A DNA stretch of 64,000 nucleotides, taken from contig NZ_CP139482.1 in assembly GCF_041222825.1 (NCBI RefSeq), forward strand, positions 3,408,501-3,472,500, given 5' to 3'. The DNA comes from Candidatus Thalassolituus haligoni. Lineage in GTDB: Bacteria; Pseudomonadota; Gammaproteobacteria; Pseudomonadales; Oceanobacteraceae. This document shows positions 15,863-23,700 of the stretch, in pieces (position 1 is the stretch's first letter; every line of letters starts with the position of its first letter). The position numbers and the translations under genes were made by a program. Below the pieces are notes generated by a model. The model searched no databases. It saw only the letters and a program-made list of their open reading frames with translations, and was not told where the DNA came from.

Positions 15863-15936
15863 TTGAGCCGGTAATAGCGCACCTGACGTCGGGAAACACC
15901 GGCGTCGGGTGGGAGTCTGGGATCTTGGAGCCAGAA

Positions 15937-15953
15937 CAGCCCTGCAAGGGCTG
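15937..15953. other. Hairpin just after the Cas12-like fragment
   Basis: CAGCCCT and AGGGCTG pair perfectly around GCA. It lies 17 nt past the 3' end of the Cas12-like fragment (which reads leftwards) in the 107-nt gap before the convergent dioxygenase gene. It could be a bidirectional terminator or part of a guide-RNA region. There is a direct repeat CGTCGGG nearby (about 15893-15909). Confidence 0.4.
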
Positions 15954-15969
15954 CCCAGTATCCTGACAA

Positions 15970-16806
15970 TCAGCTTCCTGCTTTCGGGGTTATCGCCCGG
16001 TCATGAATCCATTTTCGCACAATATTGATCGCCGCATTGGCATCCGCGTGCATCACATGACCACATCCCACCATCACACAGTGATAACGGCTTTGCGTCG
16101 TATCCCGAGACCTCAACGAATCCGGCGCACGGCGTAACTGGAATTTCACCTGTTTAAATGCCTCATCACGATTCAGCTTTTTGTTAGCCAAAGGCTGGTC
16201 AAACGGAGCACGAATATTCTGGCGACGATAGTGTTTCGGGTTAGCTTGCTTACGAGTCATTAGTTGAAGTTGGTGCGCACCCAAATCAAGAATACCCTCG
16301 CCATCCGTCCTCAGCGTTCTGTGTTCTTTATAAGCCACTTCCAGTAACTGATATGGATTATAACCGCACTCGGAACACACCTGACTGCCAGGATACAACA
16401 GCAAATCCCGTATTTTGTATTTGGGTTCACCGGAGCGCATTTTTTTATCCCCCTCCCGCACTGTTTCGGTCACTCCTGGATCCACCCATTGCTCGGCACC
16501 ACACCAAAAGTGTTTACGAGCCGTCTTATGAGCATCCGTACCCGAGTAGGTGTACAAATTCAGCACCTTGTCATACACCAACTGCAACTGCTTGGCGCCA
16601 CTGGCCAGGTTTCGCACTGAACTCTCCAGAATCGGAACACCATGAAACCGGTGCATCAAAGAATTAATAACATGTGCGGTATCACCCACTACGTTTTCAC
16701 GTAATTGCATCAGCGATGCATCAAAACGCTGGGTAAATTTTTGCCGGGGCTGAACCAGTTTACGATGCTGCTTAACACGAGAGAGCAGTCGTACCGGATA
16801 GCTCTG
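15970..16806 (-). pseudogene. C-terminal fragment of a Cas12/TnpB-like RuvC nuclease
   Basis: An open frame of about 279 codons with its N-terminal part missing; the frame is bounded upstream by an in-frame TGA at 16807-16809. From the first internal Met (16710, residue 1) the visible parts are a RuvC-II-like strand V-P-I-L-E-S (Glu29), a zinc half-site C-S-E-C (112-115), about 95 residues of basic insert with H-Y-R-R-Q-N (160-165), a second half-site C-V-M-V-G-C (211-216), and RuvC-III H-A-D-A-N-A-A-I-N-I with Asp223. TnpB has the two cysteine pairs close together; the long insert between them is like the target-strand-loading domain of full-size Cas12, especially Cas12e (CasX). The RuvC-I part is gone and the upstream neighbour is an IS3 fragment, so it is a relic. 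Confidence 0.7.
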
Positions 16807-16808
16807 TC

Positions 16809-17193
16809 AGTGTTTATCAATGAAGTGGTATTTCACTTCATTTCTTTCGCGAAGAAAGCAGAAGCCTTTTTTAAAATCTCTTTCTCCATACGCAAGATTT
16901 TGACTTCCTGACGAAGCCGTTTCTGCTCTTCCAATTCAGTTTCCGCAGGCTTCGATTCACTGGCTGATTGCGCCTGTTTTTCCTTCCACCGGTAGAGCAA
17001 ATTGGTGGCTATCCCCAGAGACTTGGCGGCCTCTGGAACGGAGTAACCTTGTTCGGTCACGAGAGCAACGGCTTCTTCCTTAAATTCTTGCGGGTACTGC
17101 TTGTAACTGCGTTTCTGGCTCATGGTTGGCACCTCTGTTGGCGAAGAGTTTATCTCTTCTTGAGGTGTCCGGAATATTCAACCAGAACAGTCA
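16809..17193 (-). mobile_element. IS3-family insertion sequence, left part only
   Basis: Reading leftwards, the element seems to begin at TGACTGTTCTGG (from 17193), contains intact orfA, and then only about the first nine codons of orfB (K-Y-H-F-I-D-K-H) before it breaks off near 16809. The rest of orfB and the right inverted repeat are missing; sequence of the Cas12-like fragment follows directly. The exact left end is a guess from the CA/TG-type terminus and the distance to orfA. Confidence 0.7.
16833..17123 (-). CDS. IS3-family transposase OrfA
   Basis: A 96-residue IS3-type OrfA. It has the helix-turn-helix (Y-P-Q-E-F-K-E-E-A-V-A-L-V, then S-V-P-E-A-A-K-S-L-G-I and L-Y-R-W-K) followed by a leucine-zipper-like coiled coil with E-I-L-K-K-A-S-A-F-F-A-K-E at the end. 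In intact IS3 elements OrfA joins OrfB by -1 frameshifting to make the transposase; here orfB is cut after a few codons, so the element cannot move on its own. The start at 17123 has AGAGG 8 nt upstream; an ATG at 17132 is also in frame. Confidence 0.85.
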   Translation of the reverse strand: MSQKRSYKQYPQEFKEEAVALVTEQGYSVPEAAKSLGIATNLLYRWKEKQAQSASESKPAETELEEQKRLRQEVKILRMEKEILKKASAFFAKEMK

Positions 17194-17207
17194 CGCCAAT
17201 AGGGTAA

Positions 17208-17294
17208 CCAGGACATATCCAGGACATATATAGACGCTCCCCACTTCTTGATATGTATGATTGATATATATGACGTAGTACGGCAACGTACTAC
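17208..17294. repeat. Short repeats between the IS3 fragment and hepT
   Basis: CCAGGACATAT is repeated in tandem (17208-17218 and 17219-17229). Further on, GTAGTACG (17275-17282) and CGTACTAC (17287-17294) form a perfect 8-bp stem around GCAA. The region 17194-17416 is otherwise AT-rich and without a gene; it may mark an older recombination junction. Confidence 0.5.
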
Positions 17295-17416
17295 AAACTG
17301 AAGCCATCATGCCAGCATCATTCAACAAACTGCTGATGGTGATAAAAGCTCGGCAGGGCTGGTGGGCGGGGCTTGCGTCCCGCACGCTCAGACATCAATG
17401 TCGGCACCCTCCATCG

Positions 17417-17770
17417 TCAAACCGATGGTAATACTTGCAGTATCTGCTGATGCAATTCTGGCAGGTCACGCTGAAGCGTATTCCAGACAATCTCAAGGTC
17501 CACCTTATGGTATCCGTGAGAGACCCGATTGCGCATGGTGTACATCACCTGCCAGGGGATATCGGCGTGTACCTCTGCAAACTCAGAAGATACACGTAAA
17601 ATGTTATTGGATGCTTCGCCGATAACTTCAATATTGCGAATAACCGCATCCTGCACCAGTTCATTATTCAGAAAGGCCACTTCATCCATATCGGCAGTGT
17701 AACGGTCGATACGTTCAATGGCCTTGAGAATGTGCCCAAGGTAATCAGGCACCCTCAGTTCCTTATTCAT
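17417..17770 (-). CDS. hepT: HepT-like HEPN ribonuclease toxin
   Basis: A 117-residue HepT (DUF86) protein, all-helical HEPN fold. The RNase motif R-x4-H is present as R-N-R-V-S-H at residues 80-85, followed by G-Y (Tyr87), the tyrosine that in studied systems is AMPylated by the MntA partner. The gene overlaps the upstream mntA by 4 nt, so antitoxin is translated first and coupled. Expected length is about 110-140 residues, so it looks intact. The pair lies in the mobile scrap region, typical of horizontally acquired toxin-antitoxin modules. Confidence 0.88.
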   Translation of the reverse strand: MNKELRVPDYLGHILKAIERIDRYTADMDEVAFLNNELVQDAVIRNIEVIGEASNNILRVSSEFAEVHADIPWQVMYTMRNRVSHGYHKVDLEIVWNTLQRDLPELHQQILQVLPSV

Positions 17771-18057
17771 ACCGGCATGGCCTCAGAGAGAACCTGACTC
17801 CGAAACGCATCCGGCAGGGATCGTGGCGTCAGCACATCCACCGATACCCCCAACAGGTTTTGCAACTCCAGCTGGATGGCAGCTACATCCATCAGCGTTG
17901 TGTCGGGTGTCGGATCAATGAGAATATCGAGGTCGCTGTTATCGGTGTCCTGACCGCTCAGCACAGAGCCGAACACTCGCGCATTGCTCGCGTGATAAGC
18001 CTCCACTACCCGCCGAATCACGGCCCGATTCAATTCCAATGCTTCAGAGGGTTTCAT
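17767..18057 (-). CDS. mntA: MntA-like minimal nucleotidyltransferase antitoxin
   Basis: A 96-residue minimal nucleotidyltransferase of the polymerase-beta superfamily. The signature G-S-x10-D-x-D is exact: Gly30-Ser31, then Asp42 and Asp44 in S-D-L-D-I-L-I-D. It probably neutralises HepT by adding AMP to its tyrosine. It is the first gene of the two-gene module and shares 4 nt with hepT. I could not identify a promoter with confidence; the 324 nt between 18058 and 18381 hold no gene that I can support. Confidence 0.88.
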   Translation of the reverse strand: MKPSEALELNRAVIRRVVEAYHASNARVFGSVLSGQDTDNSDLDILIDPTPDTTLMDVAAIQLELQNLLGVSVDVLTPRSLPDAFRSQVLSEAMPV

Positions 18058-18381
18058 ATCTTCTTCTCTTCATAGCAAATCTGCTGTGGATTATGATGCC
18101 AACGGAGGGTGCTGGCCAGCATAGACCCGATTCGATTCCACAACAGGAACCGAACCTGCCCACATCCATTGAACTTACTGGAGTATCCGAACGGATACCC
18201 CAAAAATCGCCCCCGGTCTTCAACCCCTGCCCGCTTTCTCAATCGCCGGAATCACTTTGCCCGTAAGCTGCTATCGGCAGACTTTTGCACGACAACCCGG
18301 ATCACCCAAATCAGCATTTCGCCTGATTTTATTTCATCCCGACAGAGCCATACTGATCGGAATCCCCGGAAGGAACCGATC

Positions 18382-18588
18382 ATGCCGAAGCCTCGCAAGC
18401 AACGTGTGTCACTGGATGCAACGCCCTGGTATCACTGCGTTTCCCTCTGTGTGCGTCGGGCGTTGTTGTGCGGCACCGATCAGGCGTCGAGCAACGGCTA
18501 CGAGCCCCGGCGTTGCTGGCAGGAGGAGCGTATTCTGGCGCTGCCAGAGATCTTTGCAGAGCGTAGATGTAATAACGTATTACATTAA
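18382..18588 (+). pseudogene. Truncated REP-associated tyrosine transposase (RAYT, Y1_Tnp)
   Basis: The 68 residues starting M-P-K-P-R-K-Q-R-V-S-L-D-A-T-P-W-Y-H-C-V-S match the N-terminus of RAYT/IS200-like transposases, including the H-C-V-S strand and C-V-R-R-A. The match continues to L-P-E-I-F-A and then fails. The HUH and catalytic tyrosine regions expected later are missing; a palindrome and an RHS tail follow. A normal member has well over 200 residues, so this is a 5' remnant. Confidence 0.75.
18567..18585. repeat. Palindrome at the RAYT/RHS junction
   Basis: ATGTAATA and TATTACAT form a perfect 8-bp stem around ACG. It lies exactly where homology to the transposase ends and shortly before the RHS fragment begins, so it may be a recombination or insertion site. 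Confidence 0.5.
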
Positions 18589-18635
18589 TCAAGTGATGTA
18601 TTACCCCGGCCTGTCGGCCTTGGCTAATACATCCT

Positions 18636-18932
18636 GCGCTGAATGCCGACCCCTTTGTCCAGGCCCCGGCCAACAGCCAGTCGTTTAATCGTTACAGCTA
18701 TGTAATGAACAACCCGGTCAGTCTGGTTGACCCGAGTGGTTATCTCTGGAATCCGGTTAAACCCCTGACCAAGGCAGTCAGTAAACTGGGCAGTTATATT
18801 GGCAGCCAGGGTGCCAAACTGGACGACTGGCAACGACAATATACCGATCAGTTTGGTGCCTGGTTCCGCGAAAAAGCGGCCAGTAATCCCCGAATGTTTG
18901 CGTTATTGCAGGTGCCCGCTCTGTCACCCTAG
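18636..18932 (+). pseudogene. C-terminal fragment of an RHS-repeat core protein
   Basis: The frame reads A-L-N-A-D-P-F-V-Q-A-P-A-N-S-Q, then F-N-R-Y-S-Y-V-M-N-N-P and L-V-D-P-S-G-Y, which is the end of the RHS-repeat-associated core domain. About 70 residues of a variable tail follow (W-N-P-V-K-P-L-T-K-A-V onward), which in intact RHS proteins is the toxic tip. Everything upstream of the core end is absent, so there is no functional gene. The stop is at 18930-18932. Confidence 0.75.
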
Positions 18933-18940
18933 TTGTCCAG

Positions 18941-18956
18941 TAGGCGTTTTCGCCTA
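18941..18956. terminator. Small hairpin between RHS tail and nuclease gene
   Basis: TAGGCG and CGCCTA pair around TTTT, with A/T-rich flanks. It lies 8 nt past the RHS stop and 8 nt past the stop of the convergent nuclease gene, so it could act in both directions, though the stem is short. Confidence 0.35.
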
Positions 18957-18964
18957 AATTCATC

Positions 18965-19318
18965 TCAGAGTGGGTCAAAAGGATTGCTATGCCGCCAGAA
19001 AATCAGTGATAGGGATGCGAGCCGTTTTTCATTTTTGTTGTTTGCATTGCTTTGAGCGGCAACCAAACCGGCCAGAGTATCACGTACTTTTATCGCTACT
19101 TCATCTGCCAGATCACTGGGTTTGGTTCGTCGATCATAGCGGTAGTCTTTTACTTCGATCAGCCAGGTGTGATTGCTGTCGATCGAAATAAAATCAATCG
19201 CCTTGGTTCCACCAAAGGCACTATTAAACTGGTTTCGATAAAACGACCAGTTGTCGTATTGGCTGGAGTCATCACTTTCGAATTTGAAAGTCAGCTTTCC
19301 TTCGGTAAAACATTTCAT
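18965..19318 (-). CDS. PD-(D/E)xK-type nuclease-like protein, probably C-terminally truncated
   Basis: A 117-residue protein with a recognisable restriction-endonuclease core: Asp42 in A-I-D-F-I-S-I-D, then a strand with Glu55-Val-Lys57 (W-L-I-E-V-K-D-Y-R), and a helix rich in R-D-T-L-A-G-L-V-A-A. Its ATG overlaps the stop of the ATPase gene by 4 nt, so the two are translationally coupled partners. The end (R-H-S-N-P-F-D-P-L) looks like random sequence after a break, and relatives I recall continue for several tens of residues. The paired ATPase-nuclease layout suggests an anti-phage defence system; this is inference. Confidence 0.6.
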   Translation of the reverse strand: MKCFTEGKLTFKFESDDSSQYDNWSFYRNQFNSAFGGTKAIDFISIDSNHTWLIEVKDYRYDRRTKPSDLADEVAIKVRDTLAGLVAAQSNANNKNEKRLASLSLIFWRHSNPFDPL

Positions 19319-20367
19319 CCTTGCGACTCCATAAAGCGATCTGACTGGGTTAATTCTTCATCAAGTAAAACCAGAGTCTGTAAATCGTCAAGATGATTAC
19401 CTTGTTCCACTTCCATACCGCCGTCAGTTTGGCAAAGAGCAAAATAGCGATTCTGTAATTTTGCATAGTCCCGGTGCCCGGAAAGAATTTCCAGTTCGCG
19501 TAACAGGAACAAGGAGTGCGTGGCGACAATCACCTGAATTCCATGCAGACTCAGATTCAGCAACAAGGCAGCCACTACCTTGATCAGTTTCGGGTTCAGG
19601 TTTGCTTCCGGTTCATCCCATAACAGGTAACCCTTGTCGAGCAGGGAGCCGGTGCTGATTAGCCGGGCCACCATTGCCAGTTTGCGCAAGCCTTCCGCTA
19701 CTAATGGCATTTCCATTTTGCCACTACCAGGAATGCTTAAATAAAAGCGGCCATTCGGCTCCAGAATCACCTTGCCACCCATTGCCTGTTCGAGAGGCGA
19801 AACCAACTCGGCAACTTTCTTTTCCCCTGGACCTTTGACGGACAGGGCTCCCAACAGATCACACAGGTCGATCAGGTTTTCTTCAATATCAACATGTGAT
19901 GTCCGGTACAGGCTGCTGAGCCAGTGGTAGGTGCTGAGTACTTCACGCGTAGGGATAAATACCGGTGCCTTGTCTTGCCAATTAATGGGTAGTTGATCTA
20001 CCTGTACATCCGATTTGCTGTTTGTCGCAAAGCTGATATGGATATCAAGGTTCGATTCCACAAACTGTAACGAAAGTTCACAGCGTTCTCTGCCCTGTTT
20101 CCTCCGCGCCAGTCGTCCCAAATATTCAGGTCTGAGTACATTCATCAACTTGTCAGCGTAAGCTTTCTGCAACAGAGTTTTGGTGGGCGCTTCGGATTGG
20201 GGCTTCAAGCCCTCTTGGGCACTGGTGGCAATCAGGGCATATATCGCCTTGAGCAAATGAGATTTACCGCTGCCGTTTTCCCCTACGACAACGTTCAAAC
20301 CTGGAGAAAACGCCAGGTCTGCTTGTTTGAATACCGTCAGGTTGCGCAGTGTTGCCTGCTTCAGCAT
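19315..20367 (-). CDS. AAA-family (RecF/OLD/SMC-like) ATPase, defence-type
   Basis: A 350-residue ABC-like ATPase. Walker A is G-E-N-G-S-G-K-S at residues 29-36. In the C-terminal third come an ABC-signature-like A-E-G-L-R-K-L-A-M, Walker B Y-L-L-W-D-E-P-E-A-N-L-N-P and the H-loop V-A-T-H-S. There is no Toprim domain, which separates it from OLD nucleases. The next gene overlaps by 4 nt and encodes a small PD-(D/E)xK-like protein. Small ATPase plus nuclease pairs of this type are common in defence islands. The ATP site looks intact, but its partner seems truncated. Confidence 0.8.
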   Translation of the reverse strand: MLKQATLRNLTVFKQADLAFSPGLNVVVGENGSGKSHLLKAIYALIATSAQEGLKPQSEAPTKTLLQKAYADKLMNVLRPEYLGRLARRKQGRERCELSLQFVESNLDIHISFATNSKSDVQVDQLPINWQDKAPVFIPTREVLSTYHWLSSLYRTSHVDIEENLIDLCDLLGALSVKGPGEKKVAELVSPLEQAMGGKVILEPNGRFYLSIPGSGKMEMPLVAEGLRKLAMVARLISTGSLLDKGYLLWDEPEANLNPKLIKVVAALLLNLSLHGIQVIVATHSLFLLRELEILSGHRDYAKLQNRYFALCQTDGGMEVEQGNHLDDLQTLVLLDEELTQSDRFMESQG

Positions 20368-20379
20368 AGGGTTACCTTA

Positions 20380-20600
20380 TCGATCCATTCCAGTTTGCTC
20401 ACCAGTGCCGCCGGTTTCGCGTGATACCAAAGTGATCGGCCAAGTGTTGTTTTGCTTGTTGCTGGGTGGCTTTATCGGCCTGTTTTTACGTTCGGATAAA
20501 GTGTACAGGCGATAGGTCAGCAGGCGAATCACTTTGCCTGATTTCGGTATACGCACGCGTAGATAGACGACGGTAGAGGTGCAATCTGGTTTGTCACCAA
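20380..20600 (-). pseudogene. Decayed coding remnant upstream of the ATPase gene
   Basis: Read leftwards, one frame gives V-V-Y-L-R-V-R-I-P-K-S-G-K-V-I-R-L-L-T-Y-R-L-Y and the sense-like reading continues in other frames with A-D-K-A-T-Q-Q-Q-A-K-Q-H-L and A-L-V-S-K-L-E-W-I-D-K. At least two frame changes would be needed, and no start or stop makes a gene. I do not recognise the family. The rest of 20368-20722 includes a tandem GTTGTGCACCTTG (around 20641-20666) and nothing else I can support. Confidence 0.3.
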
Positions 20601-20722
20601 GCGATTATATTGAGCCATCCTGTGTTTGGGATCACTTTTGGTTGTGCACCTTGGTTGTGCACCTTGCTGATAAACCTCCGCGTCATGTCTGACACAGAGG
20701 TCGTGATTCCTCAGTCCGTTGA

Positions 20723-23700
20723 TTAGTACAGATCAAGCGCTGGCTGTTCGCTGTCGGCAACCACCCGGTTACGACCAGCTTTTTTGGCACAATAAAGCGC
20801 GTTGTCGGCCTTGAGTACCAGTTGTCGTGCGGTTTCGCCAGGAATGCTGCTGTCGACCAGCCCGATGCTGGCGGTGACGTGGTCGACGTCTTCAAACTGT
20901 TCTGCAGCAATGGCGGTGCGTAATTTTTCTGCCAGGCGGTAAGCGAGAGCAGCGGAGGTATTGGGCAGAATAATCATGAATTCTTCCCCGCCCCAGCGGC
21001 CAATTCTGTCGGTGTCACGGGTGTTGTTTTCCAGAATACGGGCGATGCTTTTCAGCACTTCGTCTCCCAACAGGTGGCCGTACTGGTCGTTAATCTGTTT
21101 GAAGTGGTCGATGTCCAGCAGCATCACCGAGAAAGGATTTCGTTCGCTTTGCTGGCTTTCCAGTACGGTGTCCAGCTGGCTTTCGATATAACGGCGGTTC
21201 GCCAGGCCTGTCAGCTTGTCGGTAGTCGACAGTACCGACAGTTCATTGTTTTTACGGCTGAGCTCGTTATTGGCGTTTTGCAACTGCTGTTCGACTTTAT
21301 GGCGTAGTCCCATCTCGGTTTTAAGACGATGGTTCAAGCGCGCCAGTTTCCAGTTCCACAAGACGATGGCCAGCATAATCGCCAGCACCGCAGCCACCAG
21401 TTTCCAGACCAGGTGGTAATCCACTTGTTGTTCAAACTTCACGGCGACCCAACGCTGGAAAACTTTGGATCGTTCTTCTTCGGTAATGTAATCGGTCGCC
21501 TTGTTGAACATGGAGAGCAACTCCGGCGTATCGTTGCGCACGGCAATGGCCAGTTTCCAGTCTTCATCCAGTCGCCCGCCAATTTTGAGGTCGATAAAGC
21601 GGTCTTTGCGAATAGCGTGGCCAATCGGTGCAATGGCACCAATCATGCCGAAGATCCGGCCTTCCTCAACTTGCCGGAGACCATCGGTAATACTGGGCAC
21701 TTCAATCACCTGCAAACGCGGATAATCCCGTTGCAATTTTTTCAGCAAGCCATAGCCACTGGGCACCGCGATGGTTTGCTGGTCGAGGGATTTCAGGCCA
21801 TCCACAAATAACGAGTCTTCCTGGATGGCAATCACCAACGGCAGTCTCAGGTAAGGTTTGGTGAAGTTAAGTTGGCGTGCCGCCTCAGGGGTTTCAAACG
21901 CGGCCGACATGATGTCACAGCGGCGGCTCTTGGCGTATTCCAGCGACTGGGCGGTGCTGTCGGTCTGTACCAGTGTCAGGCTGATACCAATCCGATCTGC
22001 CATCAGGCCGAGGTAATCAGCCACCATACCTTCGTGTTTGCCCCCTTCACCGATTTTTTCCAGCGGCATCCAGTCGGGGTTGGCACAGAAGGTGATGTTG
22101 GGCTGTTTTTCCAGATAGGCTTTTTCAGCATTGGTCAGCGCCAGGCCACTGCCAGGACGGGCGATGTAGTTTTCGTTACCCATCCAGTGCTGGGAGATAG
22201 TTGCCAGTTCATCACGGGTGAGCGAGTCGACCGCACGATCCATGATGCCTTGCAGAATCGGCCAGTCGGAACGTACGCCAATACGCAGGTTGGCCAGATC
22301 TGGCTGACCGACGTCCACTTCGCCAGAGATGGTGAGGTCGTTGAGCATATTGCGGGCAATCAGATGGTTAAAGACGGCGGCTTCGCCCAGTGCGGCATCG
22401 GCCTTGCCGATCGAGACGGCCTTGAGACTTTCAACTGCATTTTTCACCAGGTGCAGTTTGATCTCAGGGTGTTCCTTGCTGAGTACTTCTTCATAAAAGA
22501 AGCCTTTGGGTATTGCTACGGTTTTGCCTTTCAGACTTTCGATGCTCTCGTATTTGGCACTTTTTTTACTAGCAATAATATTCGGGTTCACCGCATAAGG
22601 ACGGGTAAAACGAATATATTCACGTCGCTCCGGGGTGTTAACGATATTGAGCATCATATCCAGCTGGCGCTCGTGCATCATGTGGAGAAAATCGCTCCAG
22701 CCAGGGCCACTGATGTACTCAATACGAAAACCGGTTTTTTTGGCAATCAGGTTCATCACATCAATAGAAAAACCTTTGGGCTTGCCCTGTTCATTAAAGT
22801 TGAACGGTGGCCAGGCCATTTCGTTGTGAACCCGCAAAACCGGATGAGTCGTCAAAAAGTCCTTTTCGTCTTTATCCAGCTGCAACACCTGAGTGCTCTG
22901 CAGGCCACTGCTGAGCCAGCGGCGGCCGAGGCTGTTGCGTTCCTGTTCGGTCACAGATTCCAGCGTTTTTTGCAGAATATTACGCAAGATTCCCCAGTCG
23001 GGTCGCACACCGATACGCAGGTTATTGTCAAAACGCGGATCGTCGATACCGCCAATCACCTTGGTGTTGTTGATCAAATGGTTACGCATCAGGTAATTTT
23101 GAATGGCGATGCCACCGATGGTGGCGTCTGCGTGACCAAACGACACCGCCTTGAGGCTTTCCAACTGGTCGGTCAACAGCAACAGCTGTATGCCCGGGAA
23201 GTGGCGCTCAATGATTTCCTGGTAGAAGAACCCCTTCGGAATCGCCAGCACCCGGCCATTCAGATCGCGCAGATCGCGGATATCGTTATTATCATCTCGT
23301 ACCACGATACCAGGCGGGTTGTTGACATAGGGGTCGGTAAACAGAATGTGTTTGCTGCGGTTTTCGGTCTTGATGATGTTGAGCATCACATCCAGCTCTT
23401 GGTTGCCCAGCATCGCCATAAACTCGCCCCAGCTCGGCCCGGTGATGTACTCAACCTGGATGCCCAGCTTTTCCGCCAGCAGACCCATAAACTCGATGGA
23501 ATAACCTTTCGGACGCCCGAATTCGTAGTAGTTGAACGGTCCCCAGTTGGTCTCGTTGTGCACCCGTATAGTGTGATGGTTCAGCAACCAGGTGCGCTCT
23601 TCTTCGGTGAGATTAAGATTCGCCGCTGGCCCGGCTTCTAACCCGGTTGCCAGACCATCAGCTTCCGCCGCCTGTAGCGGATTCAGCATGAGCGCAAACA

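Noticed and set aside
15863..20722. A CRISPR array accompanying the Cas12-like fragment
   Set aside because: No regularly spaced direct repeats of 25-40 bp are present; the only tandem repeat nearby is an 11-bp pair at 17208-17229.
21872..23641. A 589-codon open frame on the plus strand
   Set aside because: It is antisense to the cyclase gene, whose domains are unmistakable; the translation has no recognisable domain and no ribosome site.
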